DNA of 64,000 bases from Macrocystis pyrifera (taxonomy: Eukaryota; Sar; Phaeophyceae; Laminariales; Laminariaceae): NCBI GenBank assembly GCA_031763025.1, contig JASSKH010000036.1:3707001-3771000 (forward strand). The letters run 5' to 3'. The notes below the pieces were generated by a model that saw nothing but the letters and a program-made list of their open reading frames with translations, was not told the DNA's origin and made no database searches. The position numbers were made by a program, and so were the translations under genes. Below are positions 48,386 to 58,459 of the stretch, piece by piece (the first letter of the stretch is position 1; every line of letters starts with the position of its first letter).

Positions 48386-48766
48386 ATGGATGGGCTGGAA
48401 AGCGAGCTGCCGGTAAGCGATACCGCAGCTGGCCTCGCGGGGAGCCTGGAGGAGGGCCTCGCAAATGAGGCTAAAAAGGCGGAGGCCGTGGCGATCGAGA
48501 CCGCCAGCACCAAGAACTCGAACGAGGCTACCAGCGCAGGATCGCAGACCGAGCCTTCGGCTGACAGCGAAGCATTCGCCCAGCTGACGGCAAGGCTCGA
48601 AGAGACGACGGAAGTTCACGTGAAGGATAAGGCGGCGCACGCGAAGGAAAAGGCGACTCACGTCGCAGAAAAGGCGGCGGAATCGAAATTTCACCTGTTC
48701 CTGGTGTTAGTGCTGATCGTGCTGTTCGGAATACTGCTGTGGCTGCTCCTTACCTCTCTGCTGTAG
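48386..48766 (+). CDS. Predicted tail-anchored membrane protein, 126 residues
   Basis: An intronless frame with ATG in favourable context (ACCATGG) and stop TAG. Residues 1-100 are acidic and alanine-rich, with a likely helical segment HVKDKAAHAKEKATHVAEKA of roughly heptad spacing. Residues 102-126 form one strongly hydrophobic segment (FHLFLVLVLIVLFGILLWLL) ending almost at the stop. That layout is typical of proteins inserted after translation through a C-terminal anchor, with the body facing the cytosol. There is no signal peptide and I recognise no family, so function and target membrane are unknown. The codon pattern and absence of homopolymers set it apart from the surrounding repeats. 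Confidence 0.55.
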   Translation: MDGLESELPVSDTAAGLAGSLEEGLANEAKKAEAVAIETASTKNSNEATSAGSQTEPSADSEAFAQLTARLEETTEVHVKDKAAHAKEKATHVAEKAAESKFHLFLVLVLIVLFGILLWLLLTSLL

Positions 48767-49570
48767 CCGTTGCACCTGCTCTTGTCGCGCTCGCAGCTGG
48801 ATTCCGTGGGTCAGCAGCTACAGCAGGCACAGCAGCAACATCAGGTGCTGATGCTGGAGCAGCAATAGGAGCAAACTATGTATGGCCTCCGGAGAGACGC
48901 GGAAGACGACCGCGTAAAAACTACCAGTACATCACATCTATCTGCCGTTGAATTTTTGTTGCTACACCCTGCATCCGCAGCTCTCAACGAGGCAAACGAA
49001 GACTCTCGTGGAAAGCTTCGATTTCAGTGAGCGCTTGTACTGCTGTTGAGTATCATAGTGTCCGCATTGCAAACCAACTGGGTAAATTCGAGGTTCGCCG
49101 TTGCAGCAGCTGCGCGATTAGGGGTTATGTTGCACTTGGTATGCTGCCCACACAGGCAGAAAAGTGATATCCTGGTGCATACCTGGGTACCTGGCCCTGT
49201 ACCACCAATCTTGACAGAGGTGTTATCTGTGCGAAGCGCGTAAGTTTTTCGTGTCAAATTTACGGACTAGTACTTTTAATACCAGGTATTTATTAACTGT
49301 TAATACGTGGTACAGCAGTACTATATTATATACCAGGTATATTTTTTCACGGACGTACGCGTAGGAACAAGGTACGAAGGCAATTTTGATATTAGCAATG
49401 CGTACAAACAGTAACAGCAGTACCAGTACGTACCATATATCTCTGCTGTGGCGAAGTTTTGTGACCACATAATTAGTATACGATATCTCTCTAGGATTGT
49501 GGCACGGACACTGTCACATGTGGTTATGCTGGATGTCCACGGGTAGAAAAGAGAATAGGCTTTGCAATCT
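48767..49570. other. Intergenic, no gene seen
   Basis: Downstream of the tail-anchored protein gene. It contains two TACCAGGTA motifs (49280, 49331) and one TACAGCAGTA (49310). No coding signal. Confidence 0.5.
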
Positions 49571-49573
49571 GGG

Positions 49574-49843
49574 AGGTAGGATCTTTAGGGGTGTTTTTGA
49601 TTCGAAAATTGCGCAGCGCGGTCTGCTCTTCGGAATCGTCGTTCGCAATTAATTGAGAAATTTCCTGGTTCGACGCAAACGCGGCGCAGCCGCGTTATGG
49701 CCCGCTTTGGCTGTGGTTTTGGGTGCGGTTTGGGGTCAGGGTTAGGGTTAGAGTCAGGGGTTGGGTTGGGTCTTTGCCCGTATCTTGATCTCAAAGGGAA
49801 TCAAAATACCTGAACAGCCTACCAACCTGAAGATCCTACCTAC
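49574..49843. mobile_element. Small inverted-repeat element next to LINE remnant
   Basis: GGTAGGATCTTTAGG at the left end and its reverse complement with one mismatch at the right end (CCTGAAGATCCTACC) bound about 265 bp. Inside are the hairpin ACGCGGC-GCA-GCCGCGT and a GGGTTAGGGTTAG stretch. The right end abuts the first readable codons of the LINE remnant. Confidence 0.5.
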
Positions 49844-50405
49844 CTCGCGAAAGTATTGAAACGACCATCCGTAAACGGCGACTCTTCTTTGCGGGGGCTC
49901 TGGTGCGGCAACACGAGGGGCGATTGCCCAGTCGGTTGATGTTCGGGACGATCGCTGGTGGGGGGAGCCCGAAACCAGGCGGGCAGCCCAAGACTTGGCC
50001 TAGGGCCATTGCTGAAGACCTTAGAGTGTTCAAAGCCACCGAGGGATCAACGGAAGACTCCCCCTTAAAAATTAGTCTTTGAAATTAGTCTTTGGAGTTG
50101 GGACCGCACTGTGGACCACTGCAGCAAAACAGACGGGAAAGTGGCACCGGGGAATCCTCGAAGCAGCTGAACAGTTCATGGGCAGGTGGCACGAGGCTGA
50201 GGCAAAGCTGAGTAGACAGCGCCGTGCAACCGCTGCAGGTAGTGTTAGAGGGAATGGGGGGAGGGGTAACAGCAGGAGGGGTAGAAGGAACACCGTACAA
50301 GTGTATGGGGGCAGGGGGGGGAACAGGAGGAGTAGAAGGGAAACCGCGGTAGAAGAGAGTAGCAGAGAGACCGCAGACAGGGTAGCAAGGTACCAGGCCG
50401 ACTAA
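49840..50405 (+). mobile_element. 3' end of a second LINE (reverse transcriptase C-terminus)
   Basis: The frame from 49840 reads RESIETTIRKRRLFFAGALV, then LPSRLMFGTIAGGG and WPRAIAEDLRVF. A second frame (50079-50405) continues with TALWTTAAKQTGKWHRGILE and FMGRWHEAEAKLSRQRR. These match, from memory, the C-terminal tail common in stramenopile LINE polyproteins. One frame change near 50075 separates them, and everything 5' of this tail is missing. The family differs from the element at 39.7-43.2 kb. Confidence 0.65.
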
Positions 50406-50879
50406 TAGGTTGGACTTTTCTTTGCTACTCGTACCGCCAACTGCTGCGGCCGTTCGGTATGTATTTTGATTTTTTTCCATGACTTAACTTTTTCTATTTT
50501 TTTCCCTTCTTATCCTTATGAAAGAAGTACTACATAGTGGGTGGGTGACGAGCGTATTTTGGCCCACTCATTATTGCTCTTTTTACATAGTTAAGTGTTC
50601 ACCGGGATGCATAGTCCCCTTTTTCCTTCTCGTATCTTCCCCCTTGCACGTCCCTTTTGGCTCATGCTCGGGGTAAGTATGTGTCTGAGCTTTGGCTTCC
50701 CATTTTATTTATTTATTTGGGATTCTTCTCCTTTTCTTTTTCTTTTTCTTTTTCGGTTTGGTTTCTTCGTTGCTTCTCTTTCTTTACGGTGTATTTTGGT
50801 TGCTGGCGTATGTATGTATGTTGTGTCGGCCGCACCTAGTGCGAAGGCCCGCACCTAGTGCGAAGGCATGGTATTGCGC

Positions 50880-51060
50880 AGGCTATTATTGTAGGATGCT
50901 GCTCCCCCTTCATGCGACTCGCCGGACACCTCACGGCGCTTCGCGCTCGGTGCAAGCAGTGTCTGCCTGGTCGGTGAAACCCGACGTGCTCCGTCCCGGC
51001 ATTGTAGGGGTGCGAGGGCCTATGGTCATACGACTACGGCCGTGCATGATATCGAGTACA
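50880..51060 (+). repeat. Dispersed repeat family A, copy 8
   Basis: A forward copy, 5'-truncated, ending GAGTACACCTCCCCC. It contains GGCGCTTCGCGC, CTGGTCGGTGAAACCCGACG and CATACGACTACGGCC. Confidence 0.85.
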
Positions 51061-51162
51061 CCTCCCCCCACCGTCATGCAGGTTTTGCTTTTGTTTTTCA
51101 TGTGATGTTCGATATTTTCCACATAGGAACTGGATTTTGCTTGGATTTTTTTTTCGGGTCTC

Positions 51163-51199
<37 letters not shown>

Positions 51200-52087
51200 C
51201 CTTGCTGTTTGCGATGCCAAGTACGGGTATAGAGAGGCCGTGTATGTGTTATTCTTATACAAAATACTCGTACTGGGCTTCTTTCATCGTGGTTGATGGG
51301 CGACAATCTGTATCCCCATGCATTGTATTGATAGCAGGGTCTGACAAAAGGATTTCTTGGAATATTTTGTTAATGTGACTTGAAATACGTACGCACGTGG
51401 CCTGCGGAACGGAACTGAAAAAAGTTTGTACACACGGACATATATATATACGGGCATGCAGGTCGACCGCACTGAGAATGGCACGTTACTTCAAAGGGAC
51501 AGGGAATTCTGGTTTCTTGATGACGATTGACTTGAGTTGGTGTGTTCCCCGTATCGTAGGGAGGCTACCTGGTACTGGTGCTTCGTTGAGATGGAGAGTT
51601 TTAACTTCTGAACGGAGTTATCTTCGGTTTGGTTGAGGTTGAGAGTTCGTTATTTTGAACGGACTGAGTTTCGGTACGTCGTACTTGTACTGAAGACACC
51701 ATACTTTTTTCCGGTACAGTAATTGCGTTGCTTTGTCTCCGATTATGATGTTAACGTCAAGGTGGTCTGATTTTTTGTTCATGATGCAGCAGTATTTGGG
51801 AAGTTGAGCGCAGCTTGTTAGTACACTATCTGCCCACACTATTTCACATCGTGACGGTGTTCGCTTAACTACTTGTTAAGGTCTTAGTCCGCTGGGCTAT
51901 TGGTAAAAGGTTAACAAATCGCCTACCCAATCTAAGCCTTATTACCACTCTCCCCCCCTGGAACGGACCGGATATACGGGTCGACGCGTGACACCAACAC
52001 GCGGTTCCAATTTTTTGGGGATCCAGAAGCATTTTTTCAGATTCTTGACATGAGGAAATTCACTTTTCTTTAATAAGCGATGTTATG

Positions 52088-52150
52088 ATGGACGTGAGAT
52101 TCGAACTCACTCCCAACGACCCATGTCCTGCCGACGGCGCCACTTGTTAA
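52088..52150 (-). tRNA. tRNA-like fragment (probable SINE head or pseudogene)
   Basis: The minus strand has a perfect T-arm, GTGAG-TTCGAAT-CTCAC (52110-52094), which includes a box B, and a box A-like TGGCGCCGTCGG about 33 bases upstream. No acceptor stem pairs and the spacing is too short for an intact tRNA. It adjoins the end of family B copy 2. Confidence 0.3.
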
Positions 52151-52430
52151 GATCAGAAGTCAGGACACTTTGTATCCCTGGACAGGTTTGCCTATAAAGT
52201 CGGTACTCGTTGGTACTCACGTGTGTTGTTTGCATATGGATAGAAGAAGAGTAGCTTTATTCCTTTCGTGCACGCGGAGGCTAAGAGCCGAGCTCGAGGC
52301 TTGCTGGGAAAACCCCTGGTTTTCCATCTACGATACGCCTCCCAAGTACTACAAATACGATCCTAATACTTGAACCCAGGTCATTACCGGGCTTTCAGCC
52401 TCATTTAAGGCAGTGTCATAACATAATGGG
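52145..52430 (+). repeat. Dispersed repeat family B, copy 2 (truncated)
   Basis: Covers the first half of the family, from TTGTTAAGATCAGAAG through CTTTGTATCCCTGGACAGG to GGCAGTGTCATAAC. Confidence 0.8.
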
Positions 52431-54025
52431 CAATAGGCTCTACTACTATATTGTATTTCGGCGGCATTGCGTTCATCACCGGGAGGACTACGCAGCCAAT
52501 ATTTTTTTATTTGAGATTTGAGATTCGGGATTTTATTTTAGGCTAAGATTTAAGGATTGAGATTCTGTTTTTTCAAGCTTTGTATTCGATTTTTTTAGGT
52601 AAGATTCGAGGCGTGAAATTCTGGTTTTTGACCATTAAACTTTTTGAGGCTAAGACTTGAGGATTGAAGTTCTTTTTTTTGTTTGTTTGAATTTTCAGGC
52701 TTAAGATCCTGGATATTGATATTGATGAGTTGGTTTTGGATCACCCTGATACTATGGGCAATGCTTTTTCATCCCGTCCACCAAGCAAGGGGGCTGCTGA
52801 GTGTGTACTCGCCGTGTGCTCGGTGTCGATATGTTTAGGTAACGGTGCGGTGGAATACGTAGAGAGTACATGCATGTTTACATGTGTTGCTTTCCAGCAT
52901 CACCTGTGCCCACGAGGCACAGCTTCACGAACAAGACGCAATAATATATATATATATAGCTTGGAGTCCCTGCATCATGAGTGCCCGTGTATGATAGTGC
53001 CCATCTACGATCCCGTCCCGGCCCAGCCCACACACCAGAGACAGAGTACAAGATATATTGTACCGGGTCGCAACCCAAACTACAGCAGTAGGTACGCTAC
53101 ATACGTACAACTCCACCGCCGGCATCGAGCTACGTACTGCGTCTTCGAAAAACAGGCGAAAAGACTGACCAAATACGAGGTACGCGTATGGCGTTGGTAG
53201 TTCACCACCCGACACCCGACTCGTACTGCTGTGGTGTTGTTGTGCTTTTTCTTGTTTTGACAACTCTTGAGCTCGTCAATCGAATACTTATAGTACTATT
53301 TTACTACTATTACTACTACTGCTGCTGATGCTACTACCACTACTAATACTGCATTGCACCTCGCACCCACTCGCGAAAACCAAAATGCCACACATTGGAC
53401 TGTGGTGCACCACTCTGTAGGTCGGTTTGGAAAAAACAAATACCGCAGTACACAAACGTTCCTTATTTTTTGGGGATAGAGAGGTATGAATAGTATACAA
53501 TACATACATTTGAAGGACGGGGTGCCAAGGCGTTCAAAAATATCTATGTACGTACACCGCGGTACGGCATCTTACCTCGTACACTGCCACCGGTCTCTGC
53601 AGCCGAATCGTCAGGGTTTGCGGGAAGAGCCCCGTCGACAGCCAGAAGGATGCCAGCGCTCCGTCCACGGCTGCCCATGGTGGGTGCAGAGGGTCCACGC
53701 CCGTGCTAGTCGCATCTCTGATGGGTCGGATCGCAAGTTACACCCGAACATGAAAACGGAGAATACAGCGTCAAGGAAAAAGGCCGCAGAACATCAGGCT
53801 ATACAGCAAGGTGCTGTCTGTAGGGGGCCAGCGCATCTCTCTCATCCAATTATCTCCTCAAACTACCAAAAGGTTGGTCGGACCCCAGGTTGATGTTGTG
53901 CGTCCTCAGCTTGTCGCCGTCGAAGGGGATTGGAAGCGATTGAAAAACGGCCGGATCGAGAACACGGGCAAGAATGGTGCAGGCTCCTCCTGCCTTCCGC
54001 CTCTCGTTAAAAGGGATGGGCATTT

Positions 54026-57000
54026 TCACCGCCTTGGTTTTAGGCATGCGCTGGGCGACGAGATGTAAGGCAGCAGCGACATCCCGTAATATTTTCCCGT
54101 TGATCGTACAACGTTTCCAATCCAGTGAGGCAGGTTAGTATCGACTTGCTTTTGACTTTCCTGGAGATGCAGAAAAATAACTTGCTTTTAACGGCATACC
54201 GCAGACTCTCATCAAAGAAAACATATCGAATTCAGCCATGAAGAGCCACCCAAACGTTGGGGGGGGGGGGGTGTGAACATTCTGGCGATTTAAAAAAGCG
54301 AGCAGAAAAATAGAAATTGTATGAGGATTGAACGTTTTGGTGATTGCAGGAAGCGAGCCGAAATGCACAGATCGTATGATGATTGAATATTTCGTCGATT
54401 TCAAAAAGCGACAGAGAAAACCGTATGATACGGCGCGGCACTGACCCAAGAAGCTCCAGCGGGACGTTCGCCACTTGCCCTCGACAGGGCAATAATACCA
54501 ATGACCCCAGTCCCGGTAATCCTCGCTCCCCTGTCGACTCCTCGTTCAACGCACAGCTATCTACATTGCTGCCTCCGAGGCGTGTTCCATCAGGGATCGT
54601 CTCTCCCCCCCCCCCCTTCGCCCCCTCGTTTTCGCCGGACACCTGCAAGGGTCGCCCCCGCGGAAGAAGGTTGGGTTTAAGACGCGGTCTTGTCAGGTTT
54701 CTCGAATGGAAAAAAAAACAAGAATGCCTCCGTGTGTATGCGACGAGGAGGGCAACGTTTTAGCCGGGAGAGAGAGAGCGCAATTGAGTGTGAGGGTTCG
54801 AGGATTCGTCAGAACTGGGAGCCGTGCGAACAGTACACGGGCGAAGGGCAAGAGGCTGTTGACGGTGACTTATGAGAAAGAGTGTATCATGATATTTCAA
54901 CTCTTTTAGAACCACAGTCCCGTTTTAGGGACAACCTACTCGAATTTTCAAGTAGGGTTAAGGGATTATGTACCACCAAAACCTGCGTCCGCGCAGTATG
55001 CAGAAGCGTGTGACCTATCAATAGAGGCGTGTACATAGCCATAGAGGCGTGTACATAGCCTAGCACACACCGCTCGGGCACCAAACGCATTCAAACAGAA
55101 ACAGGTCAATAGTTCAGTAGATCACTTTTCACAGATACGGTTTCCCCTAACCCCGCAAAAAAACGGAGCAGAGGTCCAACGGGACAGAACCGCTCCCACC
55201 GCCAGCAGCCGAAAGTTAACTTGCCACTTCCTACTCACCTCCTTGACGACTACTCGCCGGCTCGGAACCCGGTTCTCCGGTATGGATGCGAGCAGCGGAA
55301 CGGTGAAGCGGCGGGCGCTGTCGGGCCGACTTGCCGCCGACCGCGCCTCCTTATTTCGTCCTCCTGTCACCCCGCCCCCCGCCCCCACCCACGCGCACGT
55401 TTGAGACAAAGGACATTATGAAAAAAACGAAAGACACGTTTCGTTTTTCTCTTGGCGTCGTTTTTTGTGCTGTGTGTGATTTATTCTCGTGCTTTTCTCT
55501 CGGGAACAAAAACGAAGACGTGCAATTGTTCTCAAACGTGAAAGAGAAGTTGACGAACCGCGATGATGATGGATGGTGAAAAAAACTGCAGGAAAGAAGC
55601 AAAGTTTGTTCGCGTCAAGGGAGTCAAAGGTAAGTGTACAATGCTAGTATTGAAGTAACGAGATCCATCTGTCGGCTTCGGGGCGGGTGGACGGGCGTGC
55701 AGAAAGAAACGAGAGTCACCGCTTCGACTCGATCACCACCCAGGCGTTTTGTTCTTCAGCGACGAGCTTCAGGGTAAAGTGGGCCAGCACTACTGTATAC
55801 CAGGTACGTACAAACATGCGTATTACAACCATTTGAGCAGCGCGTGGTTTCCAAAGGGGTTACGACGATGACATTTCAACGTCCGCTGGCTGTTGTCGTC
55901 TTGGCTGCTCGTTCACCAGAATTTTCCGCCAGGTACACACAAGATATATGCATACCAGATACTGTTCTGAGAATATGCCGACCCCTTGCTGTCGACCAAC
56001 AACTCTCTGATGTCTGGAAGGCATGCATCCCCTTTAGGAAAAACGGCGCCCACGTTTCCAGGACAGACAGATCACTTGAAACCGTAGTGTAGTAAACAAT
56101 CATTGTTGCACCAGTAACAGGGCCGATGAACAAAAGCCTGGGAGGCCGCGGGCGGCGGAGGCGGCGGGGGGGGGGAAGTGGCATACCTGCCAGAGAGCCG
56201 GCAACCCCTCCCGGTCTCGAAGGATAGGCTTCGTTGGAGTCGGGCGGCGCCTCTTTGGCTTTTACTAGACCGCTATTTTGGCCCGAGGTCATCCACGGCT
56301 CGCAGTTGTCCCTGCTGAGCCTTCTCAACATGTCCGTGCCGGCTCTCGCGTGCTCCGGGGTTGTGAAGCTGTCGCGGCGCTTCGAAGCCCCCGCTACCGT
56401 GGCGGACGCCGTTGCAACTGCCTCGTTCACGACAACGGCCAGCGCCGTTCCTCGGCATGACTCCTGGTTTTGCTTCGTCGACACCGTTCAAAAGGCGTTC
56501 GTTCGATGGGCACGAAAGCTCGGTAAGGTTAGCACCCACCATCACCATCAATAGAGGACTCGAAAGCTCGATATGGTTAACACCACTCCCACCAGCAGAG
56601 TATGTATTCGCATGAGTATATCACACCATCAGAGTATGTATTCGCATAAGTATATCATATGGGGTTTGGAAGGAGGAACTTGATTAATATTGCTTGCGTT
56701 AGAGTAGTTTGAATCAACTACTTCTTTTTTTTTAATCGGAGACGATATGATAACGCAGCATCAAGGGGGAAACGTGCGAACAAAACTATGATGCGTGCAT
56801 GCCGCGTCGATCCAAGTTCTTCAGCATTGATACGTAAGTACTGTACTGATCCGTCAAGTGCCACGTTGGTTGATTTCCGGGACGACACGGTACGGAAATG
56901 TGTTTTGTGCGAGGTCGCTGGAAAAAGAGCAGATAATTGGCGACAACAGCATCGACCACAATCACCAAGACCAGCCGATAGCTTCCAACACGGCGAGCGC

Positions 57001-58379
57001 AATCTACGAGTACACTCCTGCCAATAGCACTGCAGTCTAGAGGTTTACCTCGAGATGATCCAAGGCGAGAATGACCTTCTTCTTTTTGTCGTCGGTTCCT
57101 GCCGTGCTGAGGAGCCGCTCCAACTCGTACCGAGTGGCGTCGCGGTCTTTCTGCCAACAACAGCAACAACAGCAACAGCAAAGGGCAAACCACGGCACAA
57201 AAGAGATACCGCAGCGATTAACGCGTGTCGTATTAGTAGTAGTATATACAGATCGATCGCTCCAGGTGATCTAGTAGTTACCCTCGAATGCTGCAGCAGC
57301 TGCTAGCGTTGATGTTTTGAGTTCAAATCATACCGTGGTGAGGGTGCGAATTCATGGATAAAAATAAAAAGGAACCAACTGCTGAGAGCACGTAGGGTGG
57401 GTAGGCGCAATTCGATGTGAGTCGAGTAGGGAGCAAAGGGCTGAAGTCTTGTTGCGATAAGAATGCAAGGCACAAACCGTAGTTGGGAGGGGGGGGGGGG
57501 GTGCTATGTGACCCCAGATCTGAGTTACGACTGCAAGAGTAAGAGAAAAAAAGGGCGAAGACAATAAATGGATAGACCAAAAAGAAGACAAAAACAAAGA
57601 AAAAAAAGTACGAGCACTTGCAGTGGTCTACTTCGAGTACAGAGAGACGACGATGATTACCTGGTAAACTTTAAACTAGATCCTTCATATAACACTGCTT
57701 CTTTACCTGGAAAAAATAAATACTTGTTAATATTTCCTTCAAAAGTATAGTACCAGGTGTGTTATGAGACTCTTGCGCTGACACATCGCGGAGCAAGGAC
57801 TTGGATAATTAATAACTCTTGCAGTACGTGCGAGTGTTTCCTTGCGTACGAGTACGGGTACGGCACGTATTTTTTTGCTTGTTTGTTTTCTTCCATCGAG
57901 ACGCTTTCTGCCAACGGTAGGTAGTCGGCTTTGTGACCACGCGCTAGATTCCAGGGATATTAGATGCTGCGTTAAGCTACTCGTCATCATCACTGAACGC
58001 CACCATCACTGGCACCAGAGAAGCTCGTACTCGTACGTAATGTGAGAAGGTCATCATCACTCATTGGCACCAGGTACATATCATACGAGTAGGTACAGTA
58101 GTACTCGTGTAGGGTACACGTCGTCGTCGCACAAAGCACGAAATACGGGGGGGGGGATGTTAAAACTCTTGCTGTTGCTGCTTGTGATCTTTCTTTAAGT
58201 TGTGCTGCGAGATGACTCACTTGTTCGGCGAGGTGCTGACCAGGATGCGGCGTTCGCGGGCTCGACAGGGAAAACGGCCGTGACTGCTGCTTCTGCTGCT
58301 GCAGTTCCACGCCATTCTGGGCTTCTTCTGACCAACCACTACGAGCCTTTACTAACCCGGCCAAGTCCAGCCTCTTCAT
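54026..58379 (-). CDS. Unidentified protein, five predicted exons
   Basis: Exons on the minus strand: 58379-58221 (ATG at 58379; a longer open frame continues upstream), 57150-57049, 56463-56187, 55363-55239 and, less surely, 54160-54026 with stop TGA. Donors are GTGAGT, GTAAAC, GTATGC and GTGAGT, and phases 0, 0, 1, 0 agree, giving about 265 residues. Readable parts include KDRDATRYELERLLSTAG (charged, helical), SKRRDSFTTPEHARAG, FTVPLLASIPENRVPSRRVV and NLPHWIGNVVRSTGKYYG. The protein is basic, with no signal peptide or membrane segment. I recognise no domain and assign no function. In the fifth exon another frame on the same strand and one on the opposite strand are also open, so the C-terminus is doubtful. 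Confidence 0.45.
54275..54430 (+). repeat. Tandem repeat, 55-bp unit, nearly three copies
   Basis: Units start GAACATTCTGGCGATT (54275), GAACGTTTTGGTGATT (54330) and GAATATTTCGTCGATT (54385). They lie in the last predicted intron of the unidentified minus-strand gene. Confidence 0.8.
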
Positions 58380-58459
58380 TGCCGCTACAAGTACTCTGCT
58401 CGTGCCATCAATAGCAGGGCCATCGGGAGACTCTCTCTCCGTGATTCGTCGCGGAGACA

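Larger units (their letters stand above)
50406..54025. other. Intergenic, repeats
   Basis: Contains family A copy 8, a 35-bp C run (51164-51198), a tRNA-like fragment, family B copy 2 and a diverged repeat C copy (52885-53060). An unusual stretch at 52500-52720 repeats AAGATTTGAGGATTGAGATTC-like phrases. The open frames at 53.49-54.07 kb on both strands are discussed with the gene at 54.0-58.4 kb; I call no separate gene. Confidence 0.5.

Noticed and set aside
49735-49765. Telomere-like GGGTTAGGGTTAG
   Set aside because: Only two exact TTAGGG units occur within a degenerate G/T-rich stretch of a small repeat; no evidence of a chromosome end.
53811-54068. Plus-strand frame containing VEGDWKRLKNGRIENTGKNG
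   Set aside because: Two minus-strand frames cover the same bases, one of them a possible last exon of the gene at 54-58 kb. I cannot decide between them and recognise no family.
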